Source: Thermomicrobiaceae bacterium (lineage in GTDB: Bacteria > Chloroflexota > Chloroflexia > Thermomicrobiales > Thermomicrobiaceae). From it: DNA of 17,104 bases. Each line of letters starts with the position of its first letter. Position 1 is the first letter of the stretch. Below are positions 10,865 through 16,934 of the stretch, one piece after another. Position numbers and translations under genes: made by a program. The notes below the pieces were generated by a model. The model was not told where the DNA came from and made no database searches. It saw only the letters and a program-made list of their open reading frames with translations. The stretch covers positions 1 through 17,104 of the forward strand of contig SLFF01000344.1 in assembly GCA_007124395.1 (NCBI GenBank), in the 5' to 3' direction.

Positions 10865-11656
10865 TCAGGAAGGTCTGGCGGATTCCACCAGTTCCATGAG
10901 CTGTTCGTGGGAGTCGTCGGGCGTAATCGAGCGAACCACGATCTCGTCGAGTACCCCGTCCCACGCCTTCAGGCGTTCCTGAATCTCGGCGGCATCAGTG
11001 GCGGCGATGCTGGCATCGACTCCGCCGAGTCCCATGCGCTCGAAGTGCGCGGCGTACTGCGGGATGCTCTCGTAGCGGGCGGCCTCCTGTTTCAGCTTCT
11101 CCAGGCCATCCTCGCGCAGGGATACCCGCACGTAGGTCATCAGACGTGGGCACGGTCTGCCGGCTGCCTCGGCGCCCTCACGGACCAGATCAGCTGACTT
11201 GCGGGCGAATTCCGGCGTTAGCCAGTTGAAGAGCACGCCATCGGCAACCTCACCTGCGGTGCGGCACATCTTCGGGCCGAGTGCCGCCAGATACACCTTG
11301 CAGCCGAGTTCGTTCCGCAGCTGTTCGATGTGGTCCTTCGCTGTCTGCAGGGCGCCTTTGCCAGACGCGCCAATGCCAAGCAGGAGACGCCCCATCGGCA
11401 ATTCCTGGTCGGTTCCTTTGCCGGATCGCTCCACGATCTGCTCAGTGGTGTGTCGCGGTACCGGGATCACGCCGACCCCGAGGTTGAGCGATGATGAGTT
11501 GTTGCCGGCCACTCGCAGGATCTGAAGTCCGTCCGAGCCGGGCCGGTTGTTGGTCCAGTAGGAAGAATAGCCAAGCTCGTCGGCTCGTTTCGCTGTAGCG
11601 GCAACGACCGACTCTTCTACCTCGACGGCGATTCCGAATCCGCGTGGGGTTGTCAT
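10865..11656 (-). CDS. LLM-class flavin/F420-dependent oxidoreductase
   Basis: A 263-residue luciferase-like monooxygenase-family protein with a predicted TIM barrel. Recognisable stretches are FGIAVEVEE, RADELGYSSYW near the N-terminus, LNLGVGVIPVPRHTTEQIV, MGRLLLGIGASGKG, VYLAALGPKMCRTAGEVADGVLFNWLTPEF and the ITPDDSHEQL tail. The pattern ALGPKM..AGE.ADG is characteristic of the F420-dependent (mer-like) branch, so F420 is more likely than FMN, but this is inference. It is shorter than the usual 300 or more residues. ATG 11656 has GGGAG 7 nt upstream. It is probably monocistronic, with a promoter at 11713-11741. Substrate unknown. Confidence 0.88.
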   Translation of the reverse strand: MTTPRGFGIAVEVEESVVAATAKRADELGYSSYWTNNRPGSDGLQILRVAGNNSSSLNLGVGVIPVPRHTTEQIVERSGKGTDQELPMGRLLLGIGASGKGALQTAKDHIEQLRNELGCKVYLAALGPKMCRTAGEVADGVLFNWLTPEFARKSADLVREGAEAAGRPCPRLMTYVRVSLREDGLEKLKQEAARYESIPQYAAHFERMGLGGVDASIAATDAAEIQERLKAWDGVLDEIVVRSITPDDSHEQLMELVESARPS

Positions 11657-11712
11657 GAATTGCTCCCTCTTTTTTCAGATCTGGTTCTGCGGCGTGAACG
11701 TGCTGTCTGTTG

Positions 11713-11741
11713 ACCATAGCCGAACCGGGACAACGCGACAA
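11713..11741 (-). promoter_or_regulatory. Sigma70-type promoter for the LLM oxidoreductase
   Basis: On the minus strand TTGTCG (11736-11741) and TATGGT (11713-11718) are separated by 17 nt, each matching consensus at four of six positions. Transcription would begin about 50 nt upstream of the ATG. Confidence 0.4.
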
Positions 11742-11811
11742 CAGGGACAGGCAGACAGAACTTCCGATGCCCGAACATCGATCGGGAGTCAGCTAACGGT
11801 GTGAACGTTGT

Positions 11812-12177
11812 TCAGGAGTTGAAGGGCAGCGTGACACGAACCCGGGAATATTCGCGCGATGGAGATGTCACTCGAACGTATCGTGTGCGATGGAAGCAGA
11901 TGTCGAGCGCGACGGCCTGGACTCCGAAGAACAGGGCAAGACCGACCATCGGAGATGTAACAGTCGAGACGAGCACCATTGTGCCGATACCGAGTCCGAC
12001 GGCAATTGCAGTCATGACCACTCCGTATCCCAGGAGAGAAAGTCGGGAGCCGGTGAGCGTTACCAGATAGGGTGAGCTTGCATTGCGGAAGATGTGGGTG
12101 AGTGCGGTGCCGGTTGCGGCGATTACCAGAGAGATCGTAATCAGGCCCTCGAGTGACATCATTGCTTCCAGGTTCAT
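11812..12177 (-). CDS. Small integral membrane protein of unknown function
   Basis: A 121-residue protein not recognised as any family. Hydrophobicity shows about three membrane spans: LITISLVIAATGTALTHIF near the N-terminus, then GYGVVMTAIAVGLGIGTMVLV and PMVGLALFFGVQAVALDICF. A short basic cytoplasmic-like tail (RTRYVRVTSPSREYSRVRV) follows. ATG 12177 is chosen because AAGGGCGG lies just upstream; an in-frame GTG at 12192 gives five more residues but places its start inside that site. Opposite-strand frames here look like shadows without hydrophobic or codon logic. It is flanked by the LLM and OsmC genes with gaps large enough for its own transcription, though I found no convincing promoter. 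Confidence 0.55.
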   Translation of the reverse strand: MNLEAMMSLEGLITISLVIAATGTALTHIFRNASSPYLVTLTGSRLSLLGYGVVMTAIAVGLGIGTMVLVSTVTSPMVGLALFFGVQAVALDICFHRTRYVRVTSPSREYSRVRVTLPFNS

Positions 12178-12192
12178 GATCCGCCCTTCCAC

Positions 12193-12359
12193 TGGTCAGG
12201 GAACCAGCACTTGTCCATGTTCAATGGCCACTCGGAGTATGCGACGTGCGCAAGTGTTGGGTCTATAGCGGATGGGTACCAGTTTGCGTATCCACTTATC
12301 CCAGTACAACCGGACGGTACGCGGGTACTTGCGTGGTACTCTGGTCATTTGGGGAGCAG
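12193..12359. other. Intergenic stretch without recognised gene
   Basis: Between the small membrane gene and the OsmC terminator hairpin. I see no credible reading frame, tRNA or strong promoter, only a 5-bp inverted repeat (CTGGT/ACCAG at 12195-12210) and several GGTAC motifs. Confidence 0.4.
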
Positions 12360-12395
12360 AAACGGCCGGGCAGTATGTGCTGCGCCGGCCGTTTT
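12360..12395 (-). terminator. Long hairpin downstream of the OsmC gene
   Basis: A 10-bp GC-rich stem (AAACGGCCGG with CCGGCCGTTT) continues into GCAG/CTGC around loop TATGTG with one bulged G. It begins 24 nt after the OsmC stop. A T-run is present on the plus side (TTTTCC) and a weaker one on the minus side (TTTCTG), so it may work both ways. Confidence 0.6.
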
Positions 12396-12418
12396 CCTGT
12401 GCGGATAAGTGTTTTGAA

Positions 12419-12862
12419 CTAGCCTTCGAGGGTGGCGGTTACGGAGATCTCCGCACCGTGGCGAACCAGGTTGGAGATCGGGCAGCCTTGCTCGGCCTGC
12501 AGGGCCAGACTTTCGAACCCGGATTGATCGAGGCCCGGCACCTTGCCCAGCACGGTGAGGTCGACCTTCGTGACCTTCGGGCCGCCGTCGACCATGTCCA
12601 GCGTGCAGACGGCTTCGACCTTCAACTGCTCGGGGCCGTGTCCAGCCTGGCCGAGAACGTTGGAAAACGCCATTGCGTAGCAGCTTGCGTGCGCTGCAGC
12701 GATCAATTCTTCCGGGCTGGTGTTGCCACCGGCCTCCTCGACACGGGCTGGCCAACTAACCGGCAGCTCGGCGGCTCCACTAGTCACCAGCTTCAGCGTA
12801 CCCTTGCCATCCGCCAGGCCACCGTTCCAGACAACGCTCGCGTTACGTTCTGCCATTGGCAT
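12419..12862 (-). CDS. OsmC/Ohr-family peroxiredoxin
   Basis: A 147-residue cytosolic thiol peroxidase-type protein that in this family reduces organic or inorganic hydroperoxides using a Cys pair recycled by lipoyl or thiol donors. The two redox cysteines are C61 (AAAHASCYAMAF) and C127 (EQGCPISN). R40 (WPAR) and E51/E52 (TSPEELI) match the conserved Arg and Glu that activate the peroxidatic Cys. Length is normal. The start is ATG 12862 with GGAAGG upstream; ATG 12856 is a weaker alternative. It lies 76 bp downstream of the UGA-containing peroxiredoxin gene on the same strand, making a peroxide-defence pair. A perfect palindrome at 12895-12906 in the gap may be an operator. It is closed by the hairpin at 12360-12395. 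Confidence 0.93.
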   Translation of the reverse strand: MPMAERNASVVWNGGLADGKGTLKLVTSGAAELPVSWPARVEEAGGNTSPEELIAAAHASCYAMAFSNVLGQAGHGPEQLKVEAVCTLDMVDGGPKVTKVDLTVLGKVPGLDQSGFESLALQAEQGCPISNLVRHGAEISVTATLEG

Positions 12863-12894
12863 GGTTCTGTACCTTCCCTGTTCGTGTCATTCAG

Positions 12895-12906
12895 CGTCAA
12901 TTGACG
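12895..12906. promoter_or_regulatory. Palindrome upstream of OsmC, possible operator
   Basis: CGTCAATTGACG is a perfect 12-bp palindrome 33 bp before the OsmC start, followed on the plus strand by the overlapping palindromic ACGTACGT tract (12905-12919). Its CAATTG core recalls AATT-centred OhrR/MarR-type sites, but no regulator gene is present here. Confidence 0.3.
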
Positions 12907-12938
12907 TTACGTACGTTGTTCCTGCAGATTATCTGCCA

Positions 12939-13427
12939 TCAGGACAGCTGTCGAACGATCTCCGGAATTTCCGTGGTAACCGGCCTGTCCCGGGAGCCCG
13001 TACCAACGTACCGGTAGAGGATCTCGCGCTCCGGTCCCAGAATGTAGACCGTCGGTCGGCAGATCTGTCGATTCTTCGGCTCGTCATCGTGAAAGATGCC
13101 GAGTTCGTGAATCGCTTTGCAGTTCGGGTCAGAGAATACCCCATAGGGGAGCTCGATCCGCTTCTTCAGATCGCGGCAGGAATCGAACGAATCACTGGAG
13201 ATCGCGATGATCTCCGCATCTTCGGCGGTGGTGGCTTCGTGGATGTCGGCGAACTCAACGAGTTGCCCCCGACACGGTGGTCACCAGTGTCCACGAAAGA
13301 AGATGACGACCAGCCTGGATCCGGGAAGCTCATCGATCGTCACCGGATCGCCCTGATCGGTCAGAACGCTCAGATGACCGATGCGGTCTCCGAGGTCTGG
13401 TCCGTCGATTTCGAGTCCAAAACGCAC
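12939..13427 (-). CDS. Selenocysteine-containing peroxiredoxin-like protein (in-frame UGA, U-P-P-C active site)
   Basis: Reading the UGA at 13281-13283 as Sec gives a 162-residue AhpC/TSA-type thioredoxin-fold protein. Start GTG 13427 has GAGAGGA (13434-13440) 6 nt upstream; an in-frame TAG lies 8 codons before it. The order is typical: an N-terminal LSVLTDQGDPVTIDEL strand-turn, VVIFFRGHW-U49-P-P-C52-RGQLVEF active site, IIAISSDS, PYGVFSDPN, RPTVYILGPE and YRYVGTGSRDRP before TGA at 12939-12941. Sec49 takes the place of the peroxidatic Cys of RG-x-W-C-P-x-C homologues, and C52 could form a selenenylsulfide. It probably reduces peroxides or acts as a thiol oxidoreductase. It is 21 nt downstream of the M20 gene, so co-transcribed. 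The alternatives, a nonsense mutation or sequencing error, are less likely given the hairpin after the UGA. Confidence 0.88.
13243..13275 (-). promoter_or_regulatory. Putative bacterial SECIS hairpin
   Basis: In the mRNA, 6 nt after the UGA, UGUCGG pairs with CCGACA (6 bp, plus an outer G-U). After a small internal loop, AACUC pairs with GAGUU (5 bp) around the apical loop GUU. The loop G is 22 nt past the UGA (21 nt between). Known bacterial SECIS elements are hairpins at about this distance with a G at the start of the apical loop, recognised by SelB. Confidence 0.7.
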
Positions 13428-13448
13428 AGTCGTTCCTCTCTGCTCGAT

Positions 13449-14819
13449 CTATCGAGCCAGCGCCTGAAGATATCGGCAGTAGCCTTCTCGCATCTTCTGG
13501 AAATCGACCAGTCGGTACGATTCGTTCGGAGCGTGCATACCGTTTTCCGGCAGGCCCCAGGAGAAGAAGACCATGTCCGAGCCGAGTTCGCGCTGGAAGA
13601 GTTCGGCCACCGGCACGGTGCCGCCGACGCGAGTAACCAGCACGTCCTTGTCGTACATGTCCTCCAGGACTTCCATCGCCGTCTTCAACCCTGGATGCTC
13701 CCGGCTGATGCTGAATGGGAACGCTTTGCCCTGGGTCGGTTCAACGGTGACCGTTGCGCCTGGCGGGCAGTGCTTCTGGCAGTGGGCGTCGATCAGCTTC
13801 ACGATCTCTTCCGGGTTCTGATCCGGAACCAGTCGGCAGGTGATCTTCAGATGGGCTTCGTTTGGCGTCACGGTTTTGACGCCCTCGCCCTGGAATCCAC
13901 CCCAGACCCCGTTCATGTCGAGCGTCGGGCGTGCCCAGGCCCGCTCGTTCGGCGTATAGCCTGCTTCGCCTTTGAGTTCGGAGACGCCGACCATTTCTTT
14001 GTAGGCATCCTCGTTGTACGGAACGGCGGCGATGTCTGCTTTGTCGCCGTCGGTCAGGTCGACGACGTGATCGTAGAAACCGTGGATGGCGATCTTGTGG
14101 TTCTCATCGTGGAACGTGGCGGCCAGTTCGATCAGCGACTGCACCGCGTTGGGCACGTTGGCGCCGTGGACACCGGAGTGCAGATCGGTGGCAGCCGTCT
14201 TCAGATTCACCTGACAGGCACCGAGACCCTTGCTGGAGATGGTCACCGATGGCTGATCGGCGGCGTGCATGCCGCCATCTGCCGAGATGACGAAATCACA
14301 GCTGAGTTTGTCTTTGTGCTGCTGGATCACTGGACCCATCGACGGTGAGCCGATCTCCTCTTCACCCTCGAAGAAGATCTTGACGTTGACTGGCGGCTGG
14401 CCATCGGTCTTGTAGAGCGCCTCGATCGCCTTGACCGTCGCGTAGGAGTTGCCCTTGTCGTCGGAAGCGCCACGGGCGTAGAGGCGGCCGTCGCGCTCGG
14501 TTGGCTCGAACGGGGGTGTTTCCCAGAGTTCGAGGGGATCCGGTGGCTGGACATCGTAGTGTCCATAGATCATCACCGTCGGCTGGTTGTCATCGACGTG
14601 CCAGTGGGCGAAGACGATTGGATTGCGATCCGTGGGAATCAGTTCGACCTCCGGGAACCCGGCATCCTTCAGTTTGCTGGCCACCCAGTCAGCCGCTGCC
14701 CGGACATCGGCATTGTGATCTGGAAGGGCGCTGATGCTTGGGATTCGCAGGTATTCTTTGAGCTCTTCGACGTGGGAATCGTAGTTTTCGCGCAGGTATG
14801 CGCGCCATTCAAACGACAC
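13449..14819 (-). CDS. M20-family metallodipeptidase
   Basis: A 456-residue di-zinc peptidase of the M20 dipeptidase (carnosinase/DUG1-like) type, cleaving short peptides in the cytosol. Metal ligands are placed at H87 (YGHYDVQP), the bridging Asp in ASDDKG (119-123), the catalytic and ligand Glu in EGEEEIGS (151-158), D181 (SADGG) and H429 (GMHAPNESYR). The dimerisation/lid domain occupies roughly residues 195-310. GTG 14819 is chosen because GGGA (14827-14830) lies 7 nt upstream and the N-terminus (SFEWRAYLREN) then starts as in homologues; a longer frame to 14864 would run through a perfect palindrome. It lies between the aldolase gene (62-bp gap) and the selenoprotein gene (21-bp gap), all on the same strand. 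Confidence 0.93.
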   Translation of the reverse strand: MSFEWRAYLRENYDSHVEELKEYLRIPSISALPDHNADVRAAADWVASKLKDAGFPEVELIPTDRNPIVFAHWHVDDNQPTVMIYGHYDVQPPDPLELWETPPFEPTERDGRLYARGASDDKGNSYATVKAIEALYKTDGQPPVNVKIFFEGEEEIGSPSMGPVIQQHKDKLSCDFVISADGGMHAADQPSVTISSKGLGACQVNLKTAATDLHSGVHGANVPNAVQSLIELAATFHDENHKIAIHGFYDHVVDLTDGDKADIAAVPYNEDAYKEMVGVSELKGEAGYTPNERAWARPTLDMNGVWGGFQGEGVKTVTPNEAHLKITCRLVPDQNPEEIVKLIDAHCQKHCPPGATVTVEPTQGKAFPFSISREHPGLKTAMEVLEDMYDKDVLVTRVGGTVPVAELFQRELGSDMVFFSWGLPENGMHAPNESYRLVDFQKMREGYCRYLQALAR

Positions 14820-14840
14820 GAAGCGGTCCCTTTCATGAGG

Positions 14841-14866
14841 CAGTGCGCGGCATATGCCGCGCACTG
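14841..14866 (-). repeat. Perfect 26-bp palindrome between aldolase and M20 genes
   Basis: Arms CAGTGCGCGGC are perfectly complementary around the central ATAT, giving an 11-bp GC-rich RNA stem. It lies 15 nt after the aldolase stop and 21 nt before the M20 start. There is no T-run, so an intercistronic stabiliser, partial terminator or protein site is more likely than a standard terminator. Confidence 0.7.
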
Positions 14867-14881
14867 AGGAGATGCTGAGTT

Positions 14882-15790
14882 CTAGAGTACGCCGAGTGCG
14901 TTGAGGCCCTTGCGAGTGCGCTCAATCTGATCGGAGCTCAGCCACTGCAGTGGGTGGGTCATATATCCGCCACAGAGGCCACGGAGAACGTGTGGGGCCT
15001 TGTAGCAGGCCGGGCCAGGTCCGATCTTGCAGACATCGACGACCTGCGTCAGCACGCGCTGTCGATCGGCTGCCTTGGCGAAATCACCCGCCTTGTAGGC
15101 ATCGAAAATCTCGCGCTCCAGCGCCGAGGCTGCGTTCACGGTTCCACCGATGATGCCGTGTCCGCCGATCATCAGGTTGCCGAACAGGGTGCCATCGGCA
15201 CCGGTGAACAGCGTGAAACCTGGAGCCTGTTTGGCGACACGGGCGTAGTGGGTATAGCCGACATAGTTGCCGCTGCTGTCCTTGATTCCCATGATGTTGC
15301 GGTGCTGGGCGAGCTTCTCGAGTGCCGCTGGCGAGATGGTGACCTTCGTGGTCTGCGGGATGTTGTACATCATGATTGGCAGCGGGCTCTCATCAGCCAG
15401 ATGCTCGTAGAAATCGATCACGCCCTGGTCATCGAGGTTGTAGTAGAAGGGAGGCGGAACCAGTGCCGCGACGACTCCCGGCTTGTCCATCTTCTTGAGA
15501 TCTTCGATGATGTCGACCGCAACCGTTCCGGCCGCACCGGTCATGATCACGCCCGGCTTCTCCCGTGCGGCGTTGGCTTCGAGGACGACCTCGAGAACTT
15601 CCAGCCGCTGCTCACGGCGGAGGCCGTTGCACTCGCCGGTGGTGCCGAGGATCGACAGCCCGTGGCAGCCGTTATCGAGCAGGTTGTTGACGATGTTCTT
15701 CAGGCCGTCATGATCGACCTCTCGCTCAGCGGTGAGCGCGGTCGACATTGCGGCGTAAATGCCTTCGTAGACCTCTTTGGTGTCCGACAC
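14882..15790 (-). CDS. DHDPS/NAL-family class I aldolase
   Basis: A 302-residue (beta/alpha)8 pyruvate-type aldolase of the dihydrodipicolinate synthase/N-acetylneuraminate lyase superfamily. The Schiff-base Lys is K170 (IMGIKDSSGN), the catalytic Tyr is Y142 (MMYNIP), and the pyruvate carboxylate loop is GTTGE (49-53), followed by PPPFYY. After YNIP the sequence is QTT, where DapA enzymes carry an Arg that binds aspartate semialdehyde. This points to another member, such as a keto-acid lyase, rather than lysine biosynthesis. GTG 15790 is chosen for the excellent AGGAGGT (15795-15801) and because homologues begin here; a frame open to 15976 lacks support. First gene of the apparent unit with M20 and the selenoprotein. 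Confidence 0.92.
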   Translation of the reverse strand: MSDTKEVYEGIYAAMSTALTAEREVDHDGLKNIVNNLLDNGCHGLSILGTTGECNGLRREQRLEVLEVVLEANAAREKPGVIMTGAAGTVAVDIIEDLKKMDKPGVVAALVPPPFYYNLDDQGVIDFYEHLADESPLPIMMYNIPQTTKVTISPAALEKLAQHRNIMGIKDSSGNYVGYTHYARVAKQAPGFTLFTGADGTLFGNLMIGGHGIIGGTVNAASALEREIFDAYKAGDFAKAADRQRVLTQVVDVCKIGPGPACYKAPHVLRGLCGGYMTHPLQWLSSDQIERTRKGLNALGVL

Positions 15791-15794
15791 GGTT

Positions 15795-15801
15795 ACCTCC
15801 T
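15795..15801 (-). promoter_or_regulatory. Strong Shine-Dalgarno deciding the aldolase start
   Basis: AGGAGGT on the minus strand, 4 nt before GTG 15790. It fixes the start 62 codons inside a longer open frame. Confidence 0.8.
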
Positions 15802-15863
15802 GGAAAAATTCAGCGCAAGCCTGTTCGACGGGTCGCCGGTGCGATCCCGTTTGCTGGCATCGT

Positions 15864-15892
15864 AGCATAGCCCGGTGATTCGTTGGTATCAG
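15864..15892 (-). promoter_or_regulatory. Possible promoter for the aldolase-M20-peroxiredoxin unit
   Basis: On the minus strand CTGATA (15887-15892) and TATGCT (15864-15869) are 17 nt apart, each four of six to consensus. The leader would be about 65 nt. Confidence 0.35.
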
Positions 15893-15936
15893 GCATACTT
15901 GGAATTGATGTTTCCGATGCGTGTCCAGGAGGCCCA

Positions 15937-16542
15937 ATGATCGATGAACAGCAGATCGACGATACGAATGACACAAATGAAGAAGAGCTGGCAGACGAAT
16001 CTACCGAGCAGACGTCCGAACGGTTGACACTGGCCGTGCGCAAGGAACGGCTGGGCCAGCTTCGCACCCAGATCGGTGACCAGGCACAGTTGGACGGCGA
16101 TGTGGTGGTCGTTGAGGTTGGTGAGCCGGTGGTGCTCCATATCGAGCTCGATCGGGACGGCGTTTACAAGCTGACCTGGTGGGCTACTCAGTTGACTGAC
16201 AGTTCCCATCATCGGTGGCGTGAAGCCGCGGCATCGATCCTCCGCGATGGCGAGGAGATCCATACGTCTGCGCTGGGCGGTGGCTATCTCATCGAGTTCG
16301 ATCAGACGGTCGACAGTTACGATGATGCGGTGAACCTGGCTCAGGATACCGTTCGCGTTGAGCGGGTTCGAGAACTGGTGACAGCATTCCCGCAAGCGGT
16401 AGCCGCATTGCCGCCGGAACCGATACCGGACTATCTCTTGCCACCGGAGCCGGAACTTCCACCGCTCGGCGAGGCCGAAGCGGAGGATCTGGAGACCGAT
16501 CCGGAAGGTTTTGAAGATATGGAGTCCGAGACCGCCGGCTGA
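15937..16542 (+). CDS. Acidic protein of unknown function
   Basis: A 201-residue protein I do not recognise. It has an acidic, Asp/Asn/Thr/Glu-rich first 30 residues. A folded-looking centre (RLTLAVRKERLGQL, DGDVVVVEVGEPVVLHIELD, GVYKLTWWATQL, LGGGYLIEFDQTVDSYDDAVNLAQDTVRVERVREL) alternates strands and helices. The end is a Pro-rich linker (LPPEPIPDYLLPPEPELPPLG) with a strongly acidic tail. No signal peptide or membrane span is seen. ATG 15937 has AGGAGG four to five bases upstream; an open frame from 15883 lacks a site. It is divergent from the aldolase gene. A binding or adaptor role is possible but has no direct support. Confidence 0.7.
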   Translation: MIDEQQIDDTNDTNEEELADESTEQTSERLTLAVRKERLGQLRTQIGDQAQLDGDVVVVEVGEPVVLHIELDRDGVYKLTWWATQLTDSSHHRWREAAASILRDGEEIHTSALGGGYLIEFDQTVDSYDDAVNLAQDTVRVERVRELVTAFPQAVAALPPEPIPDYLLPPEPELPPLGEAEAEDLETDPEGFEDMESETAG

Positions 16543-16550
16543 TCGGTTAG

Positions 16551-16572
16551 ACTGGGAGAAGGGGTTCCCGGT
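16551..16572 (+). terminator. Weak hairpin after the acidic protein gene
   Basis: ACTGGGA pairs with TCCCGGT (7 bp, one wobble) around GAAGGGGT, followed by TCTGTC. It is a weak terminator candidate before the 99-aa gene. Confidence 0.3.
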
Positions 16573-16604
16573 TCTGTCACTTATGTACGGAATGAGAGGT
16601 CAGC

Positions 16605-16904
16605 ATGTCGTTGACCACAAAATCCCGGCTTGAGCATCTTGCTCGTGCTGCTGCCCAAGCGCTTGCCGATCAATCTATGGTCGAGGAAGCGTGGGTTCAG
16701 TTCGATGAGGATCAATATCAGGTGCTAATACTGGTCGACTCAGCTGATCTCGGGGTAGAGCAGGAAATCCGGGCAGTGTACGGTGAGCTCATGTCGATGT
16801 ATCCTGATCAGGAGCTCGATCTCTATGTCACCAGCACCTACAGGACTCCCGCCGAAGCGTGGCGCTCACTGATCGCCCCTGACGCTCGCAAGATTTTGGC
16901 GTAG
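16605..16904 (+). CDS. Small protein preceding a HEPN-like gene (possible degenerate nucleotidyltransferase-fold partner)
   Basis: A 99-residue protein with ATG 16605 behind GAGAGGT (16594-16600). It is predicted alpha-beta: an N-terminal Ala-rich helix (RLEHLARAAAQALADQ), strand YQVLILVDS, helix EIRAVYGELMSMYP, then strand LDLYVTS. The helix-strand-helix-strand order with D/E residues on the strands resembles a shortened MNT-type nucleotidyltransferase, but the GS-x-A-x-G motif and the D-x-D pair are absent, so activity as such is unlikely. The next gene starts 30 bp downstream and looks HEPN-like, which is why a toxin-antitoxin-type pair is considered. The real function is unknown. Confidence 0.65.
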   Translation: MSLTTKSRLEHLARAAAQALADQSMVEEAWVQFDEDQYQVLILVDSADLGVEQEIRAVYGELMSMYPDQELDLYVTSTYRTPAEAWRSLIAPDARKILA

Positions 16905-16934
16905 CAAACCGTTACTGGAGAAGTTGAACGTCAT

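Noticed and set aside
12195..12359. Possible tRNA or small RNA in the gap
   Set aside because: GGTAC repeats and a 5-bp inverted repeat were checked, but no cloverleaf, TTC-x-A arm or convincing promoter could be drawn.
13281..13283. UGA as Trp (alternative genetic code) or as a genuine stop making a pseudogene
   Set aside because: UGA ends several intact genes here (for example fdhA at 2160-2162), and the codon aligns to Cys, not Trp. The downstream frame is intact to its own stop with conserved-looking motifs, and a SECIS-like hairpin follows. A sequencing error cannot be fully excluded.
12720..14348. 542-codon open frame on the plus strand
   Set aside because: It is antisense to OsmC, the UGA peroxiredoxin and the M20 peptidase, all of which have recognisable motifs; its product has no family pattern. 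It is the kind of shadow that hides the selenoprotein gene.
14820..14864. N-terminal extension of the M20 peptidase to GTG 14864
   Set aside because: The extension is encoded by the perfect palindrome and has no ribosome site; GTG 14819 has GGGA at the right distance.
14954..15865. 303-codon open frame on the plus strand
   Set aside because: Mirrors the aldolase gene, which has complete active-site motifs and a strong ribosome site.
15791..15976. N-terminal extension of the aldolase to 15976
   Set aside because: It overlaps the likely promoter and the divergent gene, and the AGGAGGT before GTG 15790 is decisive.
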